From Pseudobutyrivibrio xylanivorans (GTDB lineage: Bacteria; Bacillota; Clostridia; Lachnospirales; Lachnospiraceae), in assembly GCF_010906925.1 (NCBI RefSeq), contig NZ_VTVE01000001.1, positions 806,001 to 870,000 of the forward strand: a DNA stretch of 64,000 nucleotides, given 5' to 3'. Below are positions 53,427 to 62,242 of the stretch, piece by piece. The notes under the pieces were generated by a model. The model saw only the letters and a list, made by a program, of their open reading frames with translations, was not told the origin of the DNA and ran no database searches. The position numbers and the translations under genes were made by a program. Within the stretch, counting starts at the first letter, position 1; the number at the start of each line of letters is the position of its first letter.

Positions 53427-56096
53427 ATGGCAAAAATTAAAGTACATGAATTAGCCAAAGAGCTTGGTAAAGAGAGCAAGGACGTTATCGCTTTCTTAAG
53501 CTCAAATGGTATAGAAGCAAAGGCGCAGAGCGGCGTCGAAGAAGATATGGCGGCAAAGGTTAGAGCTAATTTCGGAGGCGCTTCTGAGAAGCCAGCAGCT
53601 AAGGAGGCAGCACCTGAGAAAAAAGAGGCACCTGCTGACAAGGATGCTGCTAAAAAGGCACGCCCAGTTGATAAGGATGGCAATCCAATCAAGAAAAAGA
53701 AAAATGTCTTCGTTGTAACTCGTGATAGAGATGACAGAAGAAGACGTGGTTCAGATTCTTCACGTTCTGAGAATAGAGATGGCAGCAGAGATAAGAGAAA
53801 TAATAGCTCTCAGCCACAGCAGCCACGTGGACCAATCAGACCTCGTTCATTTGCTGACGGTGTTCGTCCATCCCAGAGAGCATCTGCTCAGTCTAATGAT
53901 ACAGAGTTTGTTTCAAAGAAGAAGCCTGTTGATGCAGAGGCTCCACGCCAGGCTAAGAGACCTGAGCGTCCAGAGCGTTCAGAGCGTCCAGAGAGAAGCG
54001 AGCGCCCAGAACGTTCAGAGCGTCCAAATAGAGGAGAAAACAGAGGCGACAATAGAGGTCAGCGTCCTGAGAGACCTTCTAGAGACGATAGAAATGGTGC
54101 TTCTAGACCAGACAAGAGAAACGATAGAAATAATAATCGTCCATCTCAGGCACCAGCTGCAGATATGTCACCAGCTTCAAGTGGCAAAGGCGGTCGTCGT
54201 GATGACAAGAAAAAGAAAAATAATAACGATAGAGAGAACAACTTAGGCGGCAAGAAGCAAGAGCGTTTCATCAATCTTGAGAAGAATGGTGGAAAGAAGA
54301 AAAAGAATAACGCTCCTAAGGCGCCAGAGCGTGATATGAATGAAGTTCTCACTATCACAATTCCTGATAGAATCACTATTAAGGACCTTGCAGACAAGAT
54401 GAAGGTTCAGTCTTCTGCAGTTGTTAAGACTCTTTTCTTAAAGGGTAAGATGGTTACTGTTAACCAGGAAGTTGATTTTGATGAGGCTTCTGAGATTGCT
54501 CTTGAGTTCAACTGTATCTGTGAAGAAGAGGAAAAAGTTGATGTTATCGCAGAGCTTCTTAAGGAAGAGGATGAGGATACATCAAGCTTCCCATCACGTC
54601 CACCTGTTGTCTGCGTAATGGGTCACGTTGATCACGGTAAGACATCACTCCTTGATGCTATTCGTGATACAAAGGTTACAGACCGTGAGGCTGGTGGTAT
54701 TACACAGCACATCGGTGCTTATACAGTATCTATTAATGGTCAGGATATTACATTCCTTGATACTCCTGGTCATGAGGCATTTACAGCTATGCGTATGCGT
54801 GGTGCTAACTCTACAGATATAGCTATTCTTGTAGTAGCTGCTGATGATGGTGTTATGCCACAGACAGTAGAGGCTATTAACCATGCTAAGGCTGCTGGTA
54901 TTGAAATCATTGTTGCAATCAACAAGATTGATAAGCCAAACGCTAATATTGATAGAGTTAAGCAGGAGCTTTCAGAGTATCAGCTCATCCCTGAGGATTG
55001 GGGCGGAAGCACAGTATTCTGTCCAGTATCAGCTCACACTAAAGAGGGTATCGATAATCTTCTTGAGATGATTCTTCTTACAGCTGAGGTGCTTGAGCTT
55101 AAGGCCAACCCTAACCGTAAGGCTCGTGGTCTTGTTATCGAGGCACAGCTTGATAAGGGACGTGGTGCTGTTGCTACAGTACTTGTTCAGAAGGGTACAC
55201 TTCACGTTGGTGATCCTGTTGCCTGCGGTAGCTGCTACGGTAAGGTTAGAGCTATGCTTGATGATACAGGTGCACGTGTTAAGAGTGCAGGTCCTTCAGT
55301 TCCAGTTGAGATCCTTGGTCTTTCAGAGGTTCCAAACGCTGGTGAAGTATTAATGTCATTTGATTCCGAAAAGGAAGCACATGCATTTGCAGATACATTC
55401 GTTGCAGAGCACAAGAACAAGCTTGTTGAGCAGACTAAGTCTAAGATGTCTCTTGATGCACTCTTCAGTGAGATTGAATCAGGAAATCTTAAAGAGCTTG
55501 ATATCATCGTTAAGGCTGACGTTCAGGGTTCTGTTGAGGCTGTTAAGCAGTCACTTGAGAAGCTTTCTAACGAAGAGGTTGTTGTTAAGACTATCCACGG
55601 TGGTGTTGGTACAATCAATGAGTCTGATGTAGTTCTTGCTTCAGCTTCAAATGCTATCATCATCGGTTTCAACGTTCGTGTTGATCCTCAGGCTAAGATG
55701 ACAGCAGATAGAGAGGGTGTTGACCTTCGTCTTTACAAGGTAATCTACGATGCAATCAATGATGTTGAGTCTGCTATGAAGGGTATGCTTGATCCAATCT
55801 TCGAGGAGAAGGTTATTGGTCATGCAGAAGTTCGTCAGATATTCAAGGCTTCAGGTGTTGGAAACATCGCAGGTTCTTACGTTACTGATGGTTACTTCCA
55901 GAGAGATTGTATGGTTCGTGTTACTCGTGAAGGCGAGCTTATTCACGAAGGCAAGCTTGGTTCTCTTAAGAGATTCAAGGATGATGTCAAGGAAGTTAAG
56001 TCTAACTTCGAGTGTGGTCTCGTAATTGAAGATTTCAACGATGTTCAGGAGATGGATATTATCGAGGCTTACATTATGGTTGAGGTACCTAGATAA
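53427..56096 (+). CDS. infB: Translation initiation factor IF-2
   Basis: IF-2 (889 residues) brings fMet-tRNA to the 30S subunit. An IF2-N domain ([20 protein letters not shown]) is followed by a long Arg/Lys/Pro/Glu-rich linker (about 60-300). The linker contains a short tandem repeat of PERSER units (bases 53960-54030). A second IF2-N, the GTPase ([38 protein letters not shown]) and the C-terminal domains follow. The linker is the most variable part and the repeat may change length among strains. It ends with TAATG shared with rbfA. Confidence 0.98.
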   Translation: MAKIKVHELAKELGKESKDVIAFLSSNGIEAKAQSGVEEDMAAKVRANFGGASEKPAAKEAAPEKKEAPADKDAAKKARPVDKDGNPIKKKKNVFVVTRDRDDRRRRGSDSSRSENRDGSRDKRNNSSQPQQPRGPIRPRSFADGVRPSQRASAQSNDTEFVSKKKPVDAEAPRQAKRPERPERSERPERSERPERSERPNRGENRGDNRGQRPERPSRDDRNGASRPDKRNDRNNNRPSQAPAADMSPASSGKGGRRDDKKKKNNNDRENNLGGKKQERFINLEKNGGKKKKNNAPKAPERDMNEVLTITIPDRITIKDLADKMKVQSSAVVKTLFLKGKMVTVNQEVDFDEASEIALEFNCICEEEEKVDVIAELLKEEDEDTSSFPSRPPVVCVMGHVDHGKTSLLDAIRDTKVTDREAGGITQHIGAYTVSINGQDITFLDTPGHEAFTAMRMRGANSTDIAILVVAADDGVMPQTVEAINHAKAAGIEIIVAINKIDKPNANIDRVKQELSEYQLIPEDWGGSTVFCPVSAHTKEGIDNLLEMILLTAEVLELKANPNRKARGLVIEAQLDKGRGAVATVLVQKGTLHVGDPVACGSCYGKVRAMLDDTGARVKSAGPSVPVEILGLSEVPNAGEVLMSFDSEKEAHAFADTFVAEHKNKLVEQTKSKMSLDALFSEIESGNLKELDIIVKADVQGSVEAVKQSLEKLSNEEVVVKTIHGGVGTINESDVVLASASNAIIIGFNVRVDPQAKMTADREGVDLRLYKVIYDAINDVESAMKGMLDPIFEEKVIGHAEVRQIFKASGVGNIAGSYVTDGYFQRDCMVRVTREGELIHEGKLGSLKRFKDDVKEVKSNFECGLVIEDFNDVQEMDIIEAYIMVEVPR

Positions 56097-56467
56097 TGAG
56101 AAAGAATTCAGTTAAGAATATTCGCATAAACGAAGAAGTTATGCGTGAGCTTTCCAATATTATTCGTCTAGAGGTAAAGGATCCACGTATATCACCGGTT
56201 ACATCGGTGGTATCTGTGGAGGTTGCCCCAGACCTTAAGACTTGCAAAGCTTATATTTCTGTTCTCGGTGATGATGAGGCTGTTAAGAAGACTCTTGAGG
56301 GACTTAAGAGTTCTGCAGGCTTCATCAGAAGAGAGCTTGCTAGACGAATTAATCTTAGAAATACACCTGAGATTACATTCGTAAGCGACCAGTCAATTGC
56401 TTATGCTGCTAAGATGAGCAAGCTTATTGATGAGGTCAATGCACCACTTCATAAGGATGAAGACTAA
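56096..56467 (+). CDS. rbfA: Ribosome-binding factor A
   Basis: RbfA (123 residues) is a late 30S assembly factor with a KH-like fold. Markers: INEEVMRELSNIIRLEVKDP and PEITFVSDQSIAYAAKMSKL. Its ATG overlaps the infB stop by one base. It precedes nrnA by 47 bp. Confidence 0.96.
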   Translation: MRKNSVKNIRINEEVMRELSNIIRLEVKDPRISPVTSVVSVEVAPDLKTCKAYISVLGDDEAVKKTLEGLKSSAGFIRRELARRINLRNTPEITFVSDQSIAYAAKMSKLIDEVNAPLHKDED

Positions 56468-56514
56468 TTTATAGCTTTTATCTATTTAATATATGGTGAA
56501 ATAAGGAGAAGACA

Positions 56515-57492
56515 ATGATAGACAATTTTAATGAACTTATCTCTAATTCAAAGACAGTGGCAATTTCTGGTCATATACGCCCAGATGGTGATTGTGTAGG
56601 CTCTTGTATGGCTGTTTACAATTACATTGTTACATATTTTCCAGAGGTAGAGGTTCATGTCTATCTTGATCCTATCCCTAACATATTCAAATTTCTTAAG
56701 AACACAGATAAAATCGAGGACATTCACACACTTGCTGAGGATACAGTCTTTGATTTATATATTGCACTAGATTGTAGTGAGGGTTCTAGACTGGGTGATG
56801 CATGTGCATTTTTTGAAAAGGCGACTCACACAGTATGTATTGACCATCATTTGACTAATGGTGGATTCGCGGAATATAGCTATATTATTCCGGATGATAG
56901 CTCTACTTGCGAACTTATCTACAATCAATTTGGAAAAGATAAAATTACTAAGGATATTGCAGAGTGCCTTTATCTTGGTATTATCCATGATACAGGTGTT
57001 TTTCAGTATTCATGTACAACAGAAGCTACAATGGCAGCTGCAGGATTTTTGATGAGTAAGGGAATCGATTATCCTAAGATTTGTACTGACACATATTATG
57101 CTAAGACAATGATTCAAAATAAAATGCTTGGCACAGCGCTTTTAAACTGTAAGACCTATGATGATGGCAAGATTATTGCTGCAGTTATTACAGCAGAGGA
57201 TATGGCTCAATATGGAGCCCAGAGCAAGCATTTAGAGGGAATTGTACAGCAGCTTAGAGACACTACTGGTGTAGAAGTTGCAGTTTTCCTTTATGAATTA
57301 GAAGATGGCGATTTCAAGGGCAGCACAAGAGCTACTGGTGATGTGGACCTTACAGCTATCACTGGCGTATATGGCGGCGGTGGTCACAAAAAGGCGGCTG
57401 GTTTTTCTGTAAATACCAAAGAACCATGGTCTATTATTGTTGAGATAGTAGACATGATTGAAGAACAGTTTAAACAGTTAGGAATCAATTAA
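56515..57492 (+). CDS. nrnA: DHH-DHHA1 phosphoesterase, NrnA-like
   Basis: The protein (325 residues) has DHH-family motifs: GHIRPDGDCVGSCMAVYNYI, YIALDCSEGSRLG, the DHH in CIDHHLTNGG, and the DHHA1 domain ending in GGGGHKKAAGF. NrnA-type enzymes degrade short oligoribonucleotides, pAp or pGpG. The position between rbfA and truB is conserved in Firmicutes. Its stop overlaps the truB start by one base. Confidence 0.93.
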   Translation: MIDNFNELISNSKTVAISGHIRPDGDCVGSCMAVYNYIVTYFPEVEVHVYLDPIPNIFKFLKNTDKIEDIHTLAEDTVFDLYIALDCSEGSRLGDACAFFEKATHTVCIDHHLTNGGFAEYSYIIPDDSSTCELIYNQFGKDKITKDIAECLYLGIIHDTGVFQYSCTTEATMAAAGFLMSKGIDYPKICTDTYYAKTMIQNKMLGTALLNCKTYDDGKIIAAVITAEDMAQYGAQSKHLEGIVQQLRDTTGVEVAVFLYELEDGDFKGSTRATGDVDLTAITGVYGGGGHKKAAGFSVNTKEPWSIIVEIVDMIEEQFKQLGIN

Positions 57493-58397
57493 TGAATAGC
57501 GGCATTATTAATGTCTACAAGGAAGCTGGCTTCACTTCATTTGATGTGGTAGCTAAGCTACGTGGAATTTTAAAGATAAAGAAAATTGGGCACACTGGTA
57601 CTTTAGATCCTGATGCTACCGGTGTGCTTCCTGTATGTGTCGGTAAGGCTACTAAGCTTTGCGATATGCTTACTGACAAGGACAAGGTATACGAGTGTGT
57701 CATGTTGCTTGGTACCGAGACTGACACATATGATATGAGTGGTCATATTTTATCTCGCAAATCTGTTACGGCATCAGATTCCGAAGTTACTGATGCTATT
57801 AACAGTTTTGTAGGCGATATTATGCAGGTCCCTCCAATGTATTCCGCCCTCAAAGTTAATGGCAAAAAGCTTTATGAGCTTGCAAGAGAGGGGAAAGAGG
57901 TGGAGAGGAAGCCTCGACCAGTTACAATATTTAGCATTGATATTTTAGAAATGAATTTGCCTGAGGTTTCTATCAGGATTCATTGCAGCAAGGGAACGTA
58001 TATCAGGTCTCTTTGCCATGATATTGGCGAGAAATTAGGATGTGGTTGCGCTATGAAATCATTAGTTAGAACTCGCGTTAGCCAGTTTGATATTTCAGAT
58101 GCAAAAACACTTGATGAAATAGAACGAATAGTCAAAAATGGCAATATAGATGGTATAATGATGCCAGTTGCACAGGTTTTTGAAGGTATGGGCACAGTAT
58201 TTGTTATCCCTACTGAAGAGGCGATACTGCATGCTGTTAATGGTGCACCTATACCGGAGGCAAATGTTTTTGCTGAATCAATAAGTTCATTTGAAGAGGG
58301 GGATAATTACAGAATATTCCTTCCGGATAATAGATTTATTGGTGTGTATAAATATCAAGAATCTCAATTTATTTTGGAGAAAATGTTTTTAGAATAA
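57492..58397 (+). CDS. truB: tRNA pseudouridine-55 synthase
   Basis: TruB (301 residues) makes pseudouridine 55 in the tRNA T loop. Signatures: INVYKEAGFTSFDVVAKLRG, HTGTLDPDATGVLPVCVGKA with the catalytic Asp, and the C-terminal domain. Start and nrnA stop overlap by one base. ribF follows 2 bp later, the usual arrangement. Confidence 0.97.
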   Translation: MNSGIINVYKEAGFTSFDVVAKLRGILKIKKIGHTGTLDPDATGVLPVCVGKATKLCDMLTDKDKVYECVMLLGTETDTYDMSGHILSRKSVTASDSEVTDAINSFVGDIMQVPPMYSALKVNGKKLYELAREGKEVERKPRPVTIFSIDILEMNLPEVSIRIHCSKGTYIRSLCHDIGEKLGCGCAMKSLVRTRVSQFDISDAKTLDEIERIVKNGNIDGIMMPVAQVFEGMGTVFVIPTEEAILHAVNGAPIPEANVFAESISSFEEGDNYRIFLPDNRFIGVYKYQESQFILEKMFLE

Positions 58398-58399
58398 TT

Positions 58400-59320
58400 A
58401 TGGAATATATACATTCTTTATTTAATACTACAATTAAAGAACCTACAGCAATCACAGTAGGTAAGTTTGATGGTATCCATAAGGGACACCATCTTTTGAC
58501 CTCTGATATTATTGCTAAAGAGTCTCTTGGACTAAAGTCATGCATGATTACTTTCACTAATTCTCCCAGAATAGCTTTGACTGATGATAAGTCACCTACA
58601 CTTATCACTAATAAAGAGCGTGTTTTTATGCTTGATAATAATGGGCTTGATTATTTGATTGAGTGTCCATTTGACAAGCAGCTTATGGAGACTGATGCTA
58701 GGAGCTTTATTGAATATCTTGTTAATAATCTTAATATGAAATACATGGTTGCAGGCTCTGATTTTACCTTTGGATATAAGGGAGCAGGCAATGTTAAATT
58801 GCTTAAGGAATTAGCAGATGAACTGGGATTTGATCTTAAGATAATAGATAAAATCAAGCTTAATGACAGGGATATAAGCAGTACTTATATTAGAGAAGAA
58901 CTCACTAAAGGACATATTGATATAGTTAACGAGATGCTTGGCTATGAATATTTTGTTTGGGGAGAAGTGGTTCATGGTGCTCATCTTGGTCATACTATTG
59001 GTATTCCAACTATCAATATTATGCCTGAGGCATCAAAACTTGTTCCGAAATTTGGAGTTTATGTTACTACTATAGATTTTGATGGTAGGATTTATCATGG
59101 TGTGACCAATGTTGGCACTAAGCCATCTGTTTCGGATGCTAATATAGTGGGAATAGAGACACATATTTTGGATTACAACGGGGATTTATACGGTAAATTT
59201 GTCAAGGTAACATTTGTTTCATTCCTTAGACCTGAGATGAAGTTTAATTCTATAGATGAATTAAAGGCTCAGATGAGTAAGGATAAGACTATTGCCAAGG
59301 ATTTCTTTAATAAAAGATAA
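58400..59320 (+). CDS. ribF: Bifunctional riboflavin kinase / FAD synthetase
   Basis: RibF (306 residues) makes FMN and FAD. The N-terminal adenylyltransferase domain has TVGKFDGIHKGHHLLTSDII and YMVAGSDFTFGYKGAGN. The C-terminal kinase domain has HLGHTIGIPTINIMPE and GVTNVGTKPSV. It ends the nusA-infB operon; no terminator is evident in the gap to 59442. Confidence 0.96.
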   Translation: MEYIHSLFNTTIKEPTAITVGKFDGIHKGHHLLTSDIIAKESLGLKSCMITFTNSPRIALTDDKSPTLITNKERVFMLDNNGLDYLIECPFDKQLMETDARSFIEYLVNNLNMKYMVAGSDFTFGYKGAGNVKLLKELADELGFDLKIIDKIKLNDRDISSTYIREELTKGHIDIVNEMLGYEYFVWGEVVHGAHLGHTIGIPTINIMPEASKLVPKFGVYVTTIDFDGRIYHGVTNVGTKPSVSDANIVGIETHILDYNGDLYGKFVKVTFVSFLRPEMKFNSIDELKAQMSKDKTIAKDFFNKR

Positions 59321-59336
59321 GATTTTTGGTGGCAAT

Positions 59337-59365
59337 TGTTACGCAAATGTTACAGCTATTGTTAC
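59337..59365 (+). promoter_or_regulatory. WalR-type box: three TGTTAC direct repeats
   Basis: TGTTAC occurs at 59337-59342, 59348-59353 and 59360-59365. The first two are separated by exactly 5 bp, matching the WalR (YycF) consensus TGTWAH-N5-TGTWAH; the third is at 6 bp. The array ends 6 bp before a consensus -35 box. In Firmicutes WalR controls cell-wall hydrolases, and the next gene encodes one. That WalR binds here is inferred. Confidence 0.7.
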
Positions 59366-59371
59366 AAAACA

Positions 59372-59400
59372 TTGACAAGTATCGAATGAGTTGATATAAT
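59372..59400 (+). promoter_or_regulatory. Consensus sigma-A promoter of the NlpC/P60 gene
   Basis: TTGACA (59372-59377) and TATAAT (59395-59400), both perfect, are 17 bp apart. It is the only fully consensus promoter seen in the window. Confidence 0.92.
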
Positions 59401-59441
59401 TACTTAGTTGCGTTTATTAGTATTTTTTAATTGGAGGTTTT

Positions 59442-60512
59442 ATGAAGAAACGCATTATTTCAGCTTTTTCTATTGTTTGCGCTTTGGCACTTATCATCGA
59501 TCATAGCATCGATTCTAAAAATAAAATAATTGATAATTCTACAGATGGTGATTACTCAGCTACAGCTGGTGTTATTTCAGCAGCAGCCTTTGACGAAGAT
59601 GCACTTACTTCTATTTCAGTGACAGATTCTCAGGCTATTGCCACTGCTAAGTCACTTGGTGATATCTACGGATACGATAATATTGGTATCTGTAATGTTT
59701 CTGAGGGTAACCTTAACATTCGTGAGAGTGCATCTACAGATGGTAAGCTTGTTGGTAAGTTTCCAGCTAATGCAGCCTGCGAGATTCTTAAGACTGAGGG
59801 CGAGTGGAGCTACATCAAGTCTGGCGAGGTAGAGGGTTATGTACTTTCTGAGTACCTTATTACAGGTGATGATGCATGGGACAAGGCATTAGAGCTTGCG
59901 GAGTATGTAGCAACATCTACTACTGGTGGTCTTAGAGTTAGAGTAGAGCCTAATACAGATTGCGAGATCATTTATCAGCTTGCTGATGGTGAGGAAGTTC
60001 CTATCCTTAACAATACTCAGGAAGATGATTGGATTGAGGTTGACGTAGATGGTGATACTGGTTATGTATCTTCAGAGTATGTAGATGTTGATTTATCACT
60101 TACTACAGCTATGACACTTACAGAGGCTCGCTATGGTGCTGGCGTATCAGATGTGCGTATGGCAGCTTGTGATTTTGCTCTTCAGTATGTTGGTAATAGA
60201 TACGTGTGGGGCGGTACATCACTTACTAATGGTATTGATTGTTCTGGATTTACAATGCAGGTTATGGCTCAGTATGGTGTTAGACTTTCACATTCATCTA
60301 GAGCACAGGCTAATGAAGGAACTACAATCTCTACATCAGAGCTTAAGCCTGGCGATTTGATTTTCTACGGTAGAGGCGGTTCTATCAATCACGTAGCTAT
60401 CTACATTGGTGGTGGTCAGATTGTTCACGCGTCTAACAAGCGTGACGGTATTAAGATTTCAAACTACATGTACCGTACACCAATTAAGTGTGTCAGAGTT
60501 CTTTATGATTAA
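59442..60512 (+). CDS. Exported SH3b-SH3b-NlpC/P60 peptidoglycan endopeptidase
   Basis: The protein (356 residues) has an N-terminal hydrophobic signal (RIISAFSIVCALALII). Two bacterial SH3 domains follow (NLNIRESASTDGKLVGKF near 90, GLRVRVEPNTDCEIIYQL near 165), then an NlpC/P60 domain (about 235-356). Catalytic Cys is in NGIDCSGFTMQV, His in SINHVAIYIGG, and the third residue in IVHASN. Such enzymes cut D-Glu-diaminopimelate links in stem peptides and help separate cells. The strong promoter with WalR-type repeats fits an essential autolysin. The signal peptide has no clear AxA cleavage site, so it might stay anchored. Confidence 0.92.
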   Translation: MKKRIISAFSIVCALALIIDHSIDSKNKIIDNSTDGDYSATAGVISAAAFDEDALTSISVTDSQAIATAKSLGDIYGYDNIGICNVSEGNLNIRESASTDGKLVGKFPANAACEILKTEGEWSYIKSGEVEGYVLSEYLITGDDAWDKALELAEYVATSTTGGLRVRVEPNTDCEIIYQLADGEEVPILNNTQEDDWIEVDVDGDTGYVSSEYVDVDLSLTTAMTLTEARYGAGVSDVRMAACDFALQYVGNRYVWGGTSLTNGIDCSGFTMQVMAQYGVRLSHSSRAQANEGTTISTSELKPGDLIFYGRGGSINHVAIYIGGGQIVHASNKRDGIKISNYMYRTPIKCVRVLYD

Positions 60513-60576
60513 TTAAAGCTATCGGGGGGGCCCCTGGTAAAAGGGCGGTGAATTTTCCCGTATTAAATGAAATGTT

Positions 60577-60614
60577 AAAGGCTAGAAAACTTATGTTATC
60601 TAGCCTTTTATTAT
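60577..60614 (+). terminator. Terminator after the NlpC/P60 gene
   Basis: AAAGGCTAGA (60577-60586) pairs with TCTAGCCTTT (60599-60608), loop 12 bases, followed by TATTAT. The gap before it contains a run of seven G and four C (60524-60534), odd in this AT-rich genome. Confidence 0.75.
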
Positions 60615-60620
60615 GGGTTA

Positions 60621-60648
60621 TGTTATAATTTTCTTCGTGGCATGCCAC
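60621..60648 (+). promoter_or_regulatory. Promoter with palindromic operator candidate
   Basis: TGTTATAAT (60621-60629) is a TG-extended consensus -10. A perfect 12-bp palindrome GTGGCATGCCAC (60637-60648) covers the predicted transcription start, where a dimeric repressor would block initiation. It precedes the SEC-C gene. Confidence 0.6.
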
Positions 60649-60682
60649 ACAATTTTGATTATTTATTGGAGAGGAATTTAAA

Positions 60683-61192
60683 ATGAGTTTATTAGAACAA
60701 TGGCAGAAGATTGCCTACAACCAAAATCAGTCACAGGCTGATTTACAGAGATTTTGGCAGAATTACTTTTTGCTTGAAAAAGGAGTTTACGAGCAGCTTC
60801 TAGATGACCCTGACACAGAGGTTAAAGGCACTGTTAAGGAGCTTGCTGATAAATATAAATTAGAGATTATGCCAATGGTTGGTTTCCTTGATGGTATTAA
60901 TGACTCCCTTGTTACACCAAATCCTATCGAGACTATGGAAGAGGATACAGTAGTTTCTCTTAAGTTCGACAAGGAAAAGCTTTACAAGAATATGATTGAT
61001 GCTAAGGCTGATTGGTTATACGGTCTTCCACAGTGGGAGAAGATATTCGATGAGGAGCAGTTAAAGGCCCTTACAAAGGAAGCTAAGAACATGCACACAA
61101 TCGTCCGCACTGAGAAAAAGGTAGGACGTAATGATCCATGTCCATGTGGTTCTGGTAAGAAGTATAAGCACTGCTGCATGAACAAGAAATAA
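60683..61192 (+). CDS. SEC-C zinc-motif protein
   Basis: The protein (169 residues) ends in a SEC-C zinc motif ([20 protein letters not shown]), the same ribosome/SecB-type zinc finger found at the end of SecA. The first 140 residues are helical, hydrophilic and not assigned ([20 protein letters not shown] in the middle). Proteins of this shape occur in clostridia and are thought to associate with ribosomes or translocation, but the function here is unknown. It has a GGAGAGG site and is a single-gene unit between two terminators. Confidence 0.85.
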   Translation: MSLLEQWQKIAYNQNQSQADLQRFWQNYFLLEKGVYEQLLDDPDTEVKGTVKELADKYKLEIMPMVGFLDGINDSLVTPNPIETMEEDTVVSLKFDKEKLYKNMIDAKADWLYGLPQWEKIFDEEQLKALTKEAKNMHTIVRTEKKVGRNDPCPCGSGKKYKHCCMNKK

Positions 61193-61208
61193 TCTATATT
61201 TGGAAATT

Positions 61209-61234
61209 AACGCACCCTTATGGGTGCGTTTTTT
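61209..61234 (+). terminator. Terminator after the SEC-C gene
   Basis: AACGCACCC (61209-61217) and GGGTGCGTT (61222-61230) form a perfect 9-bp stem with TTAT loop and a T-run. An identical stem with a different loop recurs at 63365-63391. Confidence 0.93.
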
Positions 61235-61250
61235 AATGGCTGAATAAACA

Positions 61251-61284
61251 TTGACATTACTGAGTAAGAGTATTATAGTACTAC
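61251..61284 (+). promoter_or_regulatory. Promoter with -10-overlapping palindrome (copy 1)
   Basis: TTGACA (61251-61256) and TATAGT (61274-61279) are 17 bp apart. AGTATT-AT-AGTACT (61269-61282), an inverted repeat with one mismatch, covers the -10. The same design recurs at 63402-63433. Downstream, an AAAGGAGG-preceded ATG at 61334 opens a frame of only three codons before TAA. Confidence 0.75.
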
Positions 61285-61424
61285 CAATACTATATAAAAT
61301 TATATCTAGAATATTGTATAAAGGAGGATATTTATGGATTTATAAGAAGATTTTATTTATTGGGAGTTTAAAATAATTATTCGCGGGCATATTTGTATAT
61401 TACATTTAGAAAGAGGATAATTAT

Positions 61425-62201
61425 ATGTTTTTTAATGAGTTAAAAGGAAAATTAAAGATTAAAAAAATAATATTTGTAGTTATTATTTTTTTTATTTTGG
61501 TGGCGGTTATTATTCTTTTAAAATATATTGATAATCACAGATTTATAAATGCTGCATTTACAGGAGAAAAACCAATATGGACTATTGTCGATGGCGAGCC
61601 ATTAGAATATGATTTAGCTATTACCGGTTATGAAGGTGATTTTAAAATTTGTTTTCCAGGTGATTGCAGTGAAAATATTTATATTTCATATAAAGATTAT
61701 GATGATTCAATCATTCTTTTTGCGGGTAGTGAGGAATATTCCCCTTATGAGATGTGGGATTATTTGCCAGATTATGTAAGCGAAATTAAATCTTCAGATA
61801 TTAATTTTGATAAGATACCTGATCTTATAATAATTGGATTTCAAGACAGGGCAGAGAAAATATGGTGTTTTGAAGGTCAATTGGATTATGATAAGGACTA
61901 TCCTACTTTTCTACTAAGTGAAATTGCGTCAGATGCCGTTATGAAGTATTTAAAGTCAGATTATAAGGCGGATGATGTTGTTAACTATTTTACTAAAGAT
62001 TATTTGAATGGAAAATTTAAATCATATCAAGAAGCGTATTCTTCGATAGTAGATTACTATGTTATTTGTTATAAAGATGGTGTGAAATATGATTTACATT
62101 TTCTGGACGGTGATGATGTTCCAGAATTAATTATAGATTATGTAGGTGAGGCTTTAGAGATATATACTTCTGAAGAAATAAAAGCTAATTTCAGTAATTA
62201 A
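61425..62201 (+). CDS. Membrane-anchored protein with FG-GAP-like repeats
   Basis: The protein (258 residues) has one N-terminal membrane helix (IIFVVIIFFILVAVIILL) and an extracellular part. Two segments are of the type found in VCBS/FG-GAP-like proteins: SSDINFDKIPDLIIIGFQD and LHFLDGDDVPELIIDYVGE. No enzyme motif is seen. It is likely cotranscribed with the next lipoprotein gene 41 bp downstream. The unusually long leader (about 140 bp) contains the mini-frame noted with its promoter. Function unknown. Confidence 0.7.
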   Translation: MFFNELKGKLKIKKIIFVVIIFFILVAVIILLKYIDNHRFINAAFTGEKPIWTIVDGEPLEYDLAITGYEGDFKICFPGDCSENIYISYKDYDDSIILFAGSEEYSPYEMWDYLPDYVSEIKSSDINFDKIPDLIIIGFQDRAEKIWCFEGQLDYDKDYPTFLLSEIASDAVMKYLKSDYKADDVVNYFTKDYLNGKFKSYQEAYSSIVDYYVICYKDGVKYDLHFLDGDDVPELIIDYVGEALEIYTSEEIKANFSN

Positions 62202-62242
62202 TAAATTGCGATAGAGCTTATACATAGAAAGGGAATGAGATT

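Noticed and set aside
53960-54030. Short tandem repeats that look CRISPR-like
   Set aside because: They are in frame and encode PERSER repeats of the IF-2 linker, with no spacers and no cas genes.
53722-54246. Second-frame ORF of 174 codons within infB
   Set aside because: It follows the repetitive Arg/Glu linker in a shifted frame; composition is a by-product of the repeat.
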